This document shows, in pieces, positions 29,652 through 42,500 of a stretch of 64,000 bases of DNA. Under the pieces are notes generated by a model. The model was given only the letters and a program-made list of their open reading frames with translations, searched no databases and had not been told where the DNA came from. The stretch spans positions 1 to 64,000 of the forward strand of contig CAUYUJ010003994.1 in assembly GCA_963575745.1 (NCBI GenBank). Direction: 5' to 3'. Within the stretch, counting starts at the first letter, position 1. Every line of letters starts with the position of its first letter. A program made the translations under genes and the position numbers. The DNA comes from Prorocentrum cordatum. Its lineage: Eukaryota > Sar > Dinophyceae > Prorocentrales > Prorocentraceae.

Positions 29652-29781
29652 CTTGGCATCGCTCGGACGTGTGCATTTTTCTTTCGGCGAGGACCATCGA
29701 GGAGCACCCTTCATCACTTGCCGAAAAAACCACGCACGAAACCATAGAAACACAGGGAATGGACGTCCGAGCGATGGCCAG
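29652..29781 (+). mobile_element. Inverted-repeat element, family A copy 1
   Basis: CTTGGCATCGCTCGGACGTG at the left is mirrored by GACGTCCGAGCGATGGCCAG at the right. About 130 bp, with an A-rich segment (ACCACGCACGAAACC) near the right end. Five copies lie in the window. Confidence 0.9.
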
Positions 29782-30178
29782 TTGTGCGCTCCGCCAAGAG
29801 GCTCCAGGGACCGCTTTTCAGCGGCTGTGGGCGGGGCGGGGAGCCTCCGTCGTCTCAACGCCGTTGAGAGTGGGAAGCCCGCCCCGCGTGGCGAACCTTC
29901 GCCTCCCCCCCCCCCCAATCCTTCTCCTCCTCCTCCTCCTCCTCCTCCTCCTCCTCCTCCTCCTCCTCCTCCTCCCCCTCCTCCTCCTCCTCCTCCTCCT
30001 CCTCCTCCTCCTCCTCCTCCTCCTCCTCCTCCTCCTCCTGCTCCTCCTCCTCCTCCTCCTCCTCCTCCTCCCCTGAGGAGCGCCACCAGCCGTCAGCGGT
30101 CCACGGCTGCCTTCCCGAGCCCGAGGTCGGAGGCAGTCTCGGGCGAGGCGCCGCAGAAGGGCCAGGCCGCGCCACCAT
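29782..30178. repeat. Spacer with (CTC)n between two family A elements
   Basis: (CTC)n runs from about 29,929 to 30,072 with one CTG interruption. The flanking unique sequence shows no domain. Confidence 0.8.
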
Positions 30179-30312
30179 TGGTGGCATCGCTCGGACGTGT
30201 ACATTTTTCCTTCGGCGAGGACCATCGAGGAGCATCCTTGATCATTTGGCGAAAAAAACCACGCACGAAACCGAAAAAAAACACAGGAAATGGACGTCCG
30301 AGCGATGGCCAG
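30179..30312 (+). mobile_element. Inverted-repeat element, family A copy 2
   Basis: GGCATCGCTCGGACGTGTAC to GACGTCCGAGCGATGGCC, nearly identical to 29,652-29,781 except for a longer A run near 30,272. Confidence 0.9.
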
Positions 30313-31250
30313 GGGAGGGCCTCTGGCTGGCTCCTCACAGTGGTGGTGGTGGTGGTGGTGGTGCCGAGGTCCTTTCTCTGGGGGGGGGAGCTCGAGTGCG
30401 GTGGGCGCCTTTCGCGAGTGCGCTCGTCACAGCGAAGAGAAGTTTTCGAGATCTGATCTTCGTCTACATCGAAGCCCATGTTGTTCTGGATTTTTTTTTG
30501 GGTTGGGAGCGCATCCCGAATCGTCCGGAGTTTGTCGTCGCCACGGCGGGTCTTGGCTCGAACGTCTCACGAGTATGCGTCTTCAGGGTTTGAGCTTGAG
30601 TTGGTTCATTTTTGGGGGATTCGCCATGAGGACACGGGGCCCTAAACTCGAGTTGACATCGCGTTCGGCCTCGTCTGGCCCATCTCCAGATCCAGGGCTG
30701 CCAACAACAAGTCACGTTGAGAAGGCTGTCCCGAGGCAAGCCCGGGAATCCAGGGCCCAGTTCCGTCACCACTCGTGCTCCATCCTGGTAGTTCCTTGGC
30801 GGCGTTGGTTGGAAGATGCAAGCAGTCAATTCGGTGCACCCTGTGTTGTCTGCACGCTAGTTTTGCTAGACGGGTTACCCTGGCTCGTCATCACGCCGCC
30901 CGGCGTGTCCGATTTGCCAAATGTATGTTTCTGGTTACACATCCAGCGTTGTATGCATCCGTTCTTTGCTCATCGCACCCATGAGTTGGCCAGTGCTTAA
31001 GGGGCACGGCGGTTCCGAAATATGCCACGTACCGCAGCCAGTACAGATGAGTTGCGGCTGAAAAGGGGAGTGGCGGAGTGCCTGCGGTGCACGGCCTCTT
31101 CGGCCTCGAGCTTCTTCTCCACATCGTTCTCCCCACCCCTCTTGTCCTCGTTATCGTCCTCAATGTTCCTCCTTCCCCTCTCACTCTTCCCGGAACACCC
31201 CCGTCCGTGTTATCCCTCTCTCTTCTCCATGTCCTTCTCTTCCTGGTCCG
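30313..31250. other. No gene recognised
   Basis: Starts with a GTG microsatellite (about 30,341-30,362). A CAAG-loop hairpin of the same architecture as the 2.9-9.2 kb series lies at 30,730-30,746. No coding domain identified. Confidence 0.5.
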
Positions 31251-31520
31251 CCCGAAGCACTTATTCCTCCTCTTCCTTCTCCTCCTTATCCTTCTCCTCC
31301 TCCTCCTCCTCCTCCTCCTTCTCCTCCTCCCCGTTCTCCTCCTGATTCCCGTTCTCGCCCTCCTCGCCCTCCTCATTCTCCTCCATCCCTCCTCCCGCCA
31401 TCCTCCTCCTCCTCCTCGTCCATCCTTCCTTCTTCTTGTCTCTCTCTTCCTCCATCCCTCCTTCTCCTCGGCGCTCTTCCCCTTGTCCTTCTCCTCCCTC
31501 TTCCTCCTCGCTTTCACGAC
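31251..31520. repeat. Imperfect (CTC)n / pyrimidine tract
   Basis: CTC, CTT and CCC triplets with interruptions; only artefactual Leu/Ser/Pro or Glu/Arg frames. Confidence 0.85.
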
Positions 31521-31589
31521 TCAGGAGGCTTAAGCCATCCCGCTGGAGTCCACGGCTGAGGCGTCGTGGGTTTCTTTGGCACTGTGCGG

Positions 31590-31900
31590 GGATTCATGTG
31601 GGCGTCTTGGGAATTGTTTGGGGACTTGGCGGAGCCTCTTGGAGACAGGTTTGAAGCGTGCTGGGTGGCGCTTTGGGGCCTTTTTTGAGCCTCTTGGTCT
31701 CTTTGGGCTTCGTGGGGGCTCTTCGCGGGGGCTTCTTGTGGCCTTTCGGGGGCTCGTTGGGGCCGACGGTCGGATTGTCGGTTCATCTTCTCCCTCTTCG
31801 CCTCTGACGGGGCCCTCGGGGGGCGATCGTTGGCTGTCTTGGGCCCCTCTTTGGGCCGTACTAAAGCCTTCTTAGGCCGTCCTGGGGCCCTCGTAGGGGG
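31590..31900. repeat. TCTTGGGGCC-type degenerate repeat (family J)
   Basis: Spaced short units such as CTCTTGGTCTCTTTGGGC, CTTGGGCCCCTCTTTGGGCC and CCTGGGGCCCTCG. The same degenerate unit recurs at about 35,560-35,770, 38,745-39,110, 57,770-58,430 and 63,150-63,270, at least once inside an intron (the second of the GH16 gene). Confidence 0.7.
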
Positions 31901-32640
31901 CTCCCTCTTCCCTCGTTCTAGCCATTCTCCTCCTGCTCCTCCATCAGAAACATCCCTGCCCTTCACTGACCATCCTCTCCGCACTCGCCTCCTCCATCAT
32001 CCTTGTTCCTGCTGCATCATCATCATCATCAGCAGCGTCAGCATCATCCCTCTTTCTCTCCCACCGCATCAGCATTGTCATCATCAGCTTCATCCCATTA
32101 CACTCCCTGGCATCTCTACTGCATCCTCTACCCCGTCTTCTCCCCCTTCTTCATCACTTCTCCGCATCCCTTCTCCCCATCCTATTTCTTCGTGCTTGTT
32201 CTCTCCCTCTCTTGTGTTTGTCTCCCCCTTTTCGTGTTTTTGTGTTTCTCCCCTCTCGCACTTTCTCCCTCGCCCTCTCACGTCTACCATCGATCCTCTT
32301 GCCCTTTCCTCCTCCTCCTCCTCCTCCTCCTCCTCCTCCTCCGCGTCCGCCTCCTCCTCCTCCTCCTCCTCCTCCTCCTCCTCCGCATCTGCCTCCTCCT
32401 CATCCGCCTTATCCTTCTTCTCCTCCTCCTCCTCCTCCTCCTCCTTTTCCTCCTCCTCCTCCTCCCCGTTCTCCCCCTGATTCCCGTTCTCGCCCTCCTC
32501 GCCCTCTGCTCCTCTCTTCGCCCTCCTCGCCCTCTGCTCCTCCCCCTGCTCCTCCTCCTCTTCCTCCCCCTCTGCTCCTCTCCTCGCCCTCCTCCCCCTC
32601 GTCCTCCTTCTCCCTCTTCGTCGTCGAGAGGGGTCCCGCC
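31901..32640. repeat. Pyrimidine-rich tract with (CTC)n and (CAT)n
   Basis: CATCAT repeats near 32,015-32,060, then (CTC)n-like sequence from about 32,305 to 32,625. No gene. Confidence 0.8.
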
Positions 32641-34477
32641 TGGCGCTCTCAGAGACATTTCTAGAAACCCGAGGACACGTCTGGAGACCTTCGGGTGTCT
32701 CTGGAGGCCGTCCGAGGCCTGTGGACACTCTGAAAAGTAGATCAGAGGGCTGGGATCTGTAGAGACAGCGAGCGTAGCGAGCATCATGCTGGTGCTTGGC
32801 TCAAGCACCAGCGTTCTATGTGCCAAGGCTGTGTACCAGCTCATTATTGCATTGGGAGCAGGGTTTATCATCTTCTGGACAATACACGGCTCAACATCTT
32901 ACATTACACCTACCTTCCCATGCTCCTATCATTGATTGTCTTGTTTTTTCACATGGGCAGCGGGGAACTGGCCTCACTACCAGATGTGGTTAGCTCTGCC
33001 TTTGCGTCTTTATCCACGGCACGGCTTGGTATGCCGCCACTTCCATTGCGACGTCAAAGCGCGACTACTGGCTAGCAGGCGGGGGCGCCAATACCGGGAA
33101 CGCTATGTCCCCTATATGCGACGCCCGCTTGACTACATTTAAAAGCGTATACGCCACGGCTCTACGCCATTCCACTCCGACTTACAGTGAGCTTGGGAAC
33201 CAGCTAATACACCAACTTCCACAGCGCGGAAGCGCAACACCCATACTCCTAGATCAGCATGTGGACATGCCTCCACAGCCGATTCGCCGACTCACGGCGA
33301 CAGATACACCAAAGGTAAAAAAAACAACACCAGCTATGACCCAACATGGAAGCAATACTCCAGGTTCATGAATTGAGACGATGACGCCGACGACGAATGG
33401 GCTTTCGGTAGCGGGGTGGCAATCAACGATTGGGGGATCCAGAATTGCAGGACAGCGAAACGAATGGCAACGAACGGAGCCCCCGACGACATCTTCACTG
33501 CAACCGAGGGCCCAAGATGTGCCCAACACAGGTGCGCATTTCTCCCTACCAGTTTGCAGTCGGGAACCTTGGCTCAGCTTGTCGCGCCGCCAGCTCTGGC
33601 CCGCCACGCTTCGGCCCGACACGCTGAGCACTGCTGGGCCCCCAAGCATCCACGCCCCGAGCCTTCACAGCCTCCCGTCCCGCGGAGTGGAGCGACATGG
33701 CATCCGCTTGCACGGCTTGGCGTGTCGCCAGGGCCGCCGCCGCGGAACGTTGAGCAAAAGGTCTCGTCGGTAGGATGGGACAGGCACTTTCGGGCGTCGT
33801 GTGACCCAGATCCACTGGCGTCGTGTAAAACATCACGACCGGAGGTTTTGGGCAATTTTCTGTCGGGTGCCCAGGGTACATGCCTCGCCGCTCCTCGGAA
33901 TGGAACGCCGGTCCCGGGCAAGGGGTCCAGATCTTTGAGGGCCCAGGGGGTGAAGAGGAATCGCGACAGGGGGGGATGGACCCAAAAAAGGGAGATACAG
34001 GCGAGGTGTCATCTGATGATTCTTTCGGGGGGGGAGGCCGTCCCAGTAGGAGGAGGTGGCTTTCAGGAAGGTGTGGAGGACAGGAGGCTTGAGCTACAGT
34101 CGTGCATCTGATCGAGAAGCGTCCTCTCGAAAAGCTGGGCCAGCGTCTCTCAACCAACTTGCCAGAAAGCTGGTCCAGTGTCTTGAGCACTCTCGCCCCT
34201 CAAGCTTCTTTGAGCAGAAGTTGACCCAGGTGTGTTTTCCGAAAGTTCCAGGAAGCTGGCCCAGATTTCTTACTTGGTGGTTTTCTTGACCACATGTATG
34301 GCTGTAGTGGGGTGTGTGTTCGGCATTTGTCTTTCGATCCGTCCTATCACCGTCTCCGGCCTCCCGCAACCGTTTCATTGTCCTGCGATAGGCGGTCGTC
34401 GCGCCCAACCTGCTGTTACCCGCCCAGTTGTTGCTCCTTCCCTCCTCGATCGTCGGGCTTCTGGGAGGCCCTGTCAG
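32641..34477. other. No gene recognised
   Basis: Mixed composition. A perfect small hairpin (GCTGGTGCTT / AAGCACCAGC around GGCTC) lies at 32,788-32,812. Frames of 60-230 codons occur on both strands but none has a recognisable domain. Confidence 0.5.
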
Positions 34478-34612
34478 GAGGAGAAGGAGGAGGAGGAGGA
34501 GGAGGAGGAGGAAGAGGAAAAGGAGGAGGAGGAGGAGGAGGAAGAGGGGGATGAGGAGGAGGAGGAAGAGGAAAAGGAGGAGGAGGAGGAAGAAGAGGAA
34601 TAATAATAATAA
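34478..34612. repeat. (GAG)n tract ending in (AAT)n
   Basis: GAG repeats with GAA interruptions, then a short AATAAT stretch. Confidence 0.95.
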
Positions 34613-34811
34613 GAAGAATGATAAGAAGACGTGCTCGCGCGCCGAGGAGGCACGAGACTCGGCGGCCTGGGCAGCTTCCTGCCTTCGGGGGCCCTCGCCG
34701 GGCCCCAGGACTGTCACACAGCGCTCCAGGATGGCAAGCGGGCCCTGGGGAAACGGGTCGGGATCTGCAGGGACCCCGTGCTGAGGAGAATCGGCGCATC
34801 CTCCCCACCAC

Positions 34812-34988
34812 ACAGTCGGGCCGCCGGAGAAGGAACCCTTTTCGTTGGGGAGGGGCTCGGTGTTCCCGAATCGTCTTGGATTTGTTCTCACGTGTTCCTC
34901 AGGTTTTCCCCGGGACACTGAAGTTGAACGTACGGGAGCAAGGGGCCTCGTGCCTTGTTTGGGGTGCCTTGTGACAGCGTCTTGGCTG
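34812..34988 (+). mobile_element. TA-targeting element, family F copy 3
   Basis: Starts CAGTCGGGCCGCC and ends CGTCTTGGCTG followed by TA; the left flank is CA. The interior (GAAGGAACCCTTTTCGTTGG, GGGGAGGGGCTCGGTGTTCC) matches 25,038-25,213. It ends 99 bp before the GH16 start codon. Confidence 0.85.
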
Positions 34989-35087
34989 TACGCCACGCAC
35001 AGCCATTTGGGCTTGACCAGGAGCGGCAGAGGGGCCTCCCTCAGCCCTGCCGCCAGGCGCCATCTCTGCTTCCACCTCTGCGCGGCG

Positions 35088-36541
35088 ATGATCGCCCGGC
35101 GGCTCTGCCTGGCCCCGTGGGCCGCGGCGGCGGCGGCCGGCGGCTACGAGAGGCACCGCTCCTACGTCGGGGCGGACTTCTTCAGCAAGTGGGACTTCGA
35201 CAGCTCCCCCGACCCCACCAGCGGGCACGTCATCTACGTAGATAGCTCCGAGGCTCGGGCCAGACGAAAGGGGGGGATTGGGAAAGGAGGGGTTACGAAA
35301 TCTGCTGCAGGCAGCTGGTTTCGGCCACACCGAGGGGCCCAGTCCTCGTTACATGGTCGTCTCTAGCGCCGGGAGGCGCCGGGATTCTCAAACATCCCCT
35401 TTGCTATCCCCCCCTTTCGCCCAGCCCGAGAGGCGCTGTCCACGGGCCTGGCCAACGCCACCGGCGACCGGGTGTACTTGGGTGCCGACATGACGTCGGA
35501 CACAGGGGGTGCCGGGGCGGACGGGAGGGGGGGGGGTCGAAGCCGTGTCAAGTCCGAGGACACGTCCGTCTTGGGATGATGGTTTCGGGCTCCTGTGGGG
35601 CAGTCTTGGGGGTCCCGTGCGGCCGTCTGAGGCCCTCCTGGGCCGTCTTGGGGCTTTCCTGTAGGCCGTGGTGGGGCAGTCTTGGGCCGGCTGGAGGCCC
35701 TCCTTGGCCGAACGAGAGAGTGTAGGGGGCCGTCTTGGGCCGACGGCGGGCTTGCCAAGGCCGCCTTGGGCGTCTCCAGAGGCCTCTTTCCCATCCGCCC
35801 CGGGGAGGCGCTGGCCGCCGGTCCGTGCGCGTCAGGTCCAAGGACACGTTCGATTCGGGCCTCTTCATCGCAAGCATCGACCACGTGCCCACGGGGTGCA
35901 GCACGTGGCCCGCCTTCTGGATGTACGGGGAGGACGCCAACCACCCGTGGCCGTCGCTGGGCGAGTACGATGTGATCGAGGGGGTCGCAGGAGTTGGCAG
36001 AAAGCGGCCGACGGAACGGCGCCACGAGCACGAGCAGAACTCTTCTCGGCCCTCCGCGCAGGTCTCCTTGCTCTCGTGCGGCGTCCCGGGCCGCCCCTGG
36101 CGCCCTCCGCGCGACAGGGAGGGCGTCCGAGGGCGTCCAGCGCTGATTCACGAATTCCAAGTGGGGGTCTATGTGAGTCCGGAGGGGAAAAACACACAGA
36201 CACAATTAATCGTCGATCCCGAGAAAATATGGGAAAATATGGGAAGTGGGGGGGGAAGACAAAAACCCAGAACATATGGGAAAATATGGAGATTATTTTT
36301 ATTTGTGTGTATGTATTTGTGTGTCCTGGGGGCCCCTTCAGCGAGCCGGCGTCCGTCCCCGACCGTCGGCTCCTGCCTTGTCGAGGTGCCGTTTCCCCAG
36401 CTGCCGGCGGCGAGTCCCGCCCCCTGTGCCGGTCCAGCATTCTGGGCGGCGACTGCTCGCGTGAGCACGGGAGGCCGTCACGTGTGACACGTCGTGCCCC
36501 GACGCTTGGGAGTGCCGTGATGGGGACGACGATGCTGATGC

Positions 36542-36574
<33 letters not shown>

Positions 36575-39500
36575 GGAGGAGGAGGAGGAGGAGGAGGAGG
36601 AGGAGGAGGAGGAGGAGGAGGGGGAGGAGGAGGAGGAGGAGGAGGATGACCAAGACGCATCAGCGATGTTGCAATTCACCCTCCCTCCAAGTTCTCTGTC
36701 TCTAGGTTCCTACAAGAATTCATTTTCTCTGCGGGAAGTGCCCGTCGGAAGACAACCGTTTTAGAACCCCTCCTAACACCACTCCTGGGACTTCAACGCC
36801 GCCAATCTACTGTACTGTTGCGTCCTGACGATCCTGCGCCGAGCCAGAACACCATTTCGTGGGACTGGAACTCCGCGAATCAACGTGATTGTTGCGCCCT
36901 GACAAGCTCATCCCGCGCCAGATCACGAGCCCCGGGACGCGAGGCATGGGAATCCGTTGGGTAGCTGCCAACGCTCAAGACGACTGCGCGCGGCGCTCCG
37001 GCGAGAGCCACAGTTTGACAAAGAGCTGCCCTGCAGAGGTGATGCGGTTGCACGCGTGTGAGTCGGAAGTGCAGCGCGCGGCGCTCCGGCGAGACCCACA
37101 TCATGATAAAGAATCCGCCCTCCCTCCGTGCAGCCCGTGCAAACTTTAGAGACACATGCTCGCGGCGCTCCGGCGGGAGCCACACCTTTTGAGCAGGGGC
37201 CGCCCTCAATTCCGTGAAGCTCCCGCAGACTTCTAGGACGCACGTCCGCGGCGCTCCGGCGAGAGCCACACGTTTGTAAAGCACCGCCCTGCAGATGTGG
37301 TACTCCTGCACGCGTTCAGGACGAGCGGGCGCGGCGCCCCAGGCGAGAGCCGCACTCAGAACACTGCCCGCCCCCCAGCCGCGAAGCCCCGGCAGAGTTT
37401 AGAGGACGACCGTGCGCGCCGCGCCACGGCGAGAGTCGCGCGTTCTGCACGGGCGCCGCCCTCCGTGCAGGGGAAGCCCTCGCGCACTTCCTGCGGCGAG
37501 TGGGGCGCGGCGCGCAGGCGAGAGCCACCCTTCGGAACACTGCCCGCCCTCCCTCCGCGCTGCGTCGAGAGCCCCGTGCTCTGAGAGGGGCCCGGCCTCC
37601 CACCGCGGAGCTCCTGCGCAGACTTCTGCCGGGCCGAGCGCGCGCGGCGCTCGGGCGAGGGCCGCGCACGCACCGCAGGCGGCCCGCCCTGCACGCGGGA
37701 AGCTCTCTGGCGAGCGCTTCCAGCGAGTGCGCTCCTCCCCCTCCTCCTCCTCCTCCTCCTCCTCCTCCTCCTCCTCCTCCTCCTCCTCCTCCTCCTCCTC
37801 CCCCTCCTCCTCCCCCTCCTCCTCCTCCTCCTCCTCCTCCTCCTCATCCTCCTCCTCCTCCTCCCCTCCTCCTCCTCCTCCCCCTCCTCCCCCTCCTCCT
37901 CCTCCTCCGCAGCAGCAGCCCTCTGCAGGCTCCTGGGGCGAATGTGTGCGCGGCGCGGAGGCGAGAGCGGCCTGCCCTCCAGCCGTGAGGCCGCCTCGAT
38001 TGGTCTCGCCCTCGGACCATATGCGGTGCGAGACGCGTCCGGCGCCCTTGGCATCGCTCGGACGTGTGCGTTTTTTTCTCGGCGAGGACCCTTTGAGGAA
38101 CATCGGGGGAGAAAAAGATACGGATACGTGTTGTCCCCCTTCGTTTTCGGCCTTTCCTGGTCCTCCTGGGGAATCCTCGTTGTCACCGCTGGATTCGCCT
38201 CGAAATTCTGGTCAGAACGCACCCCAAGAGAGGTCCGGGGACAACACGTATCCGTATCTTTCCGCCCCCCAAGAACATCCTGGACCATCGAGCACAAAAC
38301 AACACGCACGAAACCGAAACATGCACGGGAAATGGACGTCCGAGCGACGGCAAGCGCCGCGCCGGGGCCGCTCTGCCGACGCGTCCTCGGGGCGTGCCAG
38401 CACGTGCTCTCGGGGTGCGCTCTCGGGTTCTCGGGGCCGGACGGTTGGAGGAAGAGTGCGTGCAAGACTCATATCCGTATCCAGTGCCTCTTGGACTTTT
38501 TGGAAGCGGCGCCACAAGGCCGAGGCGCACTGGATATGGAAAAAAACGAGCCTCATAAAAATCGAGCCTCTAGGGGGCAAATTTATCCATATCCAGTGCG
38601 CCTCGGGTTTCTCCGGAAGGGAGCCCGAAACTCCATACTGCAGTTGATATAGGCAGAAGTATTGCCCGCAAAGAGGGGCAGGAAGGCCGTCACGTGTGCC
38701 ACCTTTCGTCTTCACCGCTTGCCGGGATCTCACGGAGCGCACTTGGGCCGTCCCGAGGTTCTCCTGGGCTCCTGTGAGGCAGTCCTGGGGGTCCCTTGGG
38801 GCCGTCTCGGGGCCCTCTTAGGCCGTCTTGGGGCTCTCTTGGGGCGTCCTGGGGCTCTCTTGGGTTGGTTTGGGGCCTATTTGGCCGAATCTGACGTAAG
38901 TCGGACGAATAAAGAACGCGACAAACTTTCAACCCCAACAGGCAATTCATCCCGGCTTCTTCGGACCCTGTGGGGGGTTCTCTTCTGCCCCTGTTGGGCG
39001 CTACGGGAGGCAATTTGGGCCGTTTTGAGGCATATTTGGGCCACCTTTGGGGCACCTTCGGCCGTATACTGTAGGCGTTTTGGAGGCGTCCGTGGACCAT
39101 CTTGGCGGCCTTGATTTTTCGCTTCGGTCATGTTGGAGGTTCGGGAGCGCAGGTCCATAGTTTCTTACAAGGGCCTGCTGCCACGGAGGCGCGGAACATG
39201 TTTTTGCGAGTGATCGTTGCCTCGAGATTTTCGCAAGGGGATGTGGCCTCGAGAGGGCAGGGGGATGCACGCAACTGAGCGTGGCGAGTGGGGGAGGGCC
39301 CATCGAAAACTACCGACGCCCTACCAGGCAGCCCAGCGAATTCTACCACACTGCATGCCTGGTGGCAGAGACGTGGTGCAAGCTGCCTATGCATGGCAAA
39401 GTCTGCGTGGTGCAATCTATGTGGTGCAAGCAGTGCAGTGCAATCTATCCTGTGCATCCGTTGGGCCACTGAGTGGAATATGTGTGGTGCACATGCTCGC

Positions 39501-42500
39501 AGGCGCCCACGGGCCGGAAACCTGGCAGCGTGCCGCGCACAGCGCGACCACGCCGCGATCTCGGGCGCCGGCCAGCCTAAACCCGGAAGCGCCGGCCAGC
39601 ACTCGAGGCGGCCGCGACGCTCCCACGGGCGGGCAGAGCTCCAAAATCCAGAAATGCCGACCAACATGAAAACAATTGTTGCGTTCTTTGGCGATGACGG
39701 GCGTGACCGGGGAGGGGGGGGGGAGGGGGGGGGAACAGTAGCGCCACGATTCACGCTGGCGCCGCTTGGAAGTGCTACTGAGCTGCTGATTCCAAGACAG
39801 CGCTGGCGCGAATCGTGGCGTGTCCAGGGGGTGGGGGGATTCGGATGCAACTCCTGGGAGGTAAAATCCGTAAGGGCTTCGCCCCCTGCCGCCGGCCCCC
39901 TCTCTCGGAGAATGGGCCATGGAAGAGCTAAGTCATGAGGCCTTGGCGCTGTCGTGAAGCAGTATCGAAACTTCATGCGAAGCCGATTCGCAATCAGCAA
40001 AACCAACTGATCACAAGAGGGGTTACCACACCTGGCGATTGGTAAGACGTGTATGGTTTACGGGCTTGGTTACCACACCTTGCGATTAAAGGGCCGAGGG
40101 AGTTCTCGCAGTTTGGGTTACCACGCCTTGCGATGGATGTGCGTGAAGGGTGGCACCGAATTTCAGAAATGTGGCAAATCCCCTGTGTTTTTGGACCCTG
40201 ACCCCGCGGATCTGCGTAAGGGGTGGCGCCGAATTTCAGAAATGTGGCAAATCCGTTTTTGGACCCTGACCCCGCGGATCTGCATGAGGGGTGGCACCGA
40301 ATTTCAGAAATGTGGCAAATCCCCTGTGTTTTTGGACCCTGACCCCGCGGATCTGCGTGAGGGGTGGCACCGAATTTCAGAAATGTGGCAAATCCCCTGT
40401 GTTTTTGGACCCTGACCCCGCGGATCTGCGTGAGGGGTGGCACCGAATTTCAGAAATGTGGCAAATCCCCTGTGTTTTTGGACCCTGACCCCGCGGATCT
40501 GCGTGAGGGGTGGCACCGAATTTCAGAAATGTGGCAAATCCCCTGTGTTTTTGGACCCTGACCCCGCGGATCTGCGTGAGGGGTGGCACCGAATTTCAGA
40601 AATGTGGCAAATCCCCTGTGTTTTTGGACCCTGACCCCGCGGATCTGCGTGAGGGGTAGCACCGAATTTCAGAAATGTGGCAAATCCCTTGTGTTTTTGG
40701 ACCCTGACCCCGCGGATCTGCGTGAAGGGTGGCACCGAATTTCAGAAATGTGGCAAATCCTCTGTGTTTTTGGACCCTGACCCCGCGGATCTGCGTGAGG
40801 GGTGGCACCGGATTTCAGAAATGTGGCAAATCCCTTGTGTTTTTGGACCCTGACCCCGCCGATCTGTGTGAGGGGTGTCGATTTCGAGCCCCCCCAGCAA
40901 TTCAGACAACGCGCCCAGGGGGTGCTAAAATGCCGGTTTGGGCCTCCCCCCCCTCGCGCGGTCAATCAACTAGTTACAGTAACCAGCAATAAGCAGAACG
41001 GTAACACTGGAAACTAAAAGCTACAATTGGTACAGGAAACTGCGAATCCCGCGCCTACAGCCTGGTGGCCCCACAAGGGGGCCGGCGGATTCTGATTTTG
41101 CCCCGGTCCGAAGTCAGGCTTAATCTGGCATCGTCCCGCCTCATCTTGGTTCATCCTGCTTAATCCCGCTTAATCCCGCTTGATCCGAGGCCCACTCTGT
41201 CGTAACAGCCCCCCTATGGGGCCAGACCCTCCCTCATCTTTCCGACGAAGACATCCCAGCAGTTGCCTCCCAAGGGGGAGGGCGGGGGGCGTGGCCAGTC
41301 ACGGGCGCCACCGCGAATGTAATGGGAGATGTGCTCATAGTTTTGCGTCGCACTTTCTCGTGCAAGGTCCGTTTGGCGAGCAGGCGGCAAGAGCGGGCAT
41401 GATCGGAGGGCCGCGCGGTTTTCTGGGGTCGGCGCTGGACCTTCTGCTTCCGTCGCCGCGCGGAGCGCGCCAGAGGCCCTCGTGCCCCGGTTTCGCGCCG
41501 CCGAGAGGCGGCGCCAGCGACTACCCAAGAAAGCCGTGAAGGTTGCAGGCAAGACGCTGAAATGAGGACCACTTCGTGTTCGGGAGAGTCTCTGGCCGCT
41601 CCTCAGGTCCATGCCCTGGGACCTACTCGAAGTCAAGGCTTGCCGTTGCCAGAGGGAAACATCTTCGTTCCTTATGCAGCGCCCCTTCTGTCAGCACGAT
41701 GACCGTACACATCACTTGGCTGGCCTCGGAGAACGCTGGGTGACCATGCGGCAGGATGTCCTTCTAGCGACCGTCCTATTGTGGAGGCTGCGCATCAGGA
41801 GCAACGATAGGGGGGGATAGGCATAAGCGGGGATGCATCGACCCCCAATCGCCCATTGATCGCCGATACGATAGGTGTCCGATAGCCCCGACCTCCCCAG
41901 GAACGTGCGGATTCACTACCGGAGGCCTATCGCCGATGTCTCGGCGATGCATCGCCGATTCCTGGTCGATTTCCCCCCCCCTTATCCCTATCCCCCCGAT
42001 CGTTGCCCCGCAGCGCACGCCGCCCCCCCGCACGAGCGTCCAGCGCCTCCGGGCCCCCGGCATGTCCCCCACGCGCGAGCCCAGCCAGGCGCGCAGCTCC
42101 CAGCGGACTGCGTGTGCTTCCCAGGCCGGGGAGAACCCCCCTCGACGTGCCCCAGAGAGGCTCGCCGTGCCCCCTCGTGCCGTGTCCTGGCGCTCCTCGT
42201 GGCAGCCCCATAGGGCCCTCCGCTTCAGCCAGGCCTGCCCCCCTACAGGGGGATTTTCGATGAAAAGTTAAAAACACACCCAGAATAACCCAAAAATAAT
42301 CCAAAAATAGTCTGGGGGGCTATTTTTCAAGTATGTTTAGCATTTGGGGGGCATTTTTGGGGTATTTTTATTTGTCGTCGAAAGTCCCCCTGTAGGGGGA
42401 CACGCCCGACATAACCCTACGCCTGTGCCTCTGCCGCGGGGGGGCCCTCTGCAGGTCAACAACCAGGTCCGCGCCTCCACCACGCTGCACACCTCGGACG

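Noticed and set aside
32788-32812. Perfect hairpin with GGCTC loop, considered as a spliced-leader remnant because of TTGGCTCAAG
   Set aside because: Only the last ten leader bases match and the match is explained by the palindrome; kept as a small hairpin only.
33416-34190. Overlapping frames of over 200 codons on both strands
   Set aside because: No recognisable motif in either and composition similar in all frames; GC-rich DNA gives such frames by chance.
40291-40808. Repeated 65-70 codon frames (APNFRNVANPLCF-type) on both strands
   Set aside because: The same frame recurs because the unit recurs; 73 bp is not a multiple of three, so there is no continuous repeat protein.
40141-40880. 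Regular 73-bp array considered as a CRISPR array
   Set aside because: Units are near-identical over their full length with no variable spacers, and the context is eukaryotic intron DNA.
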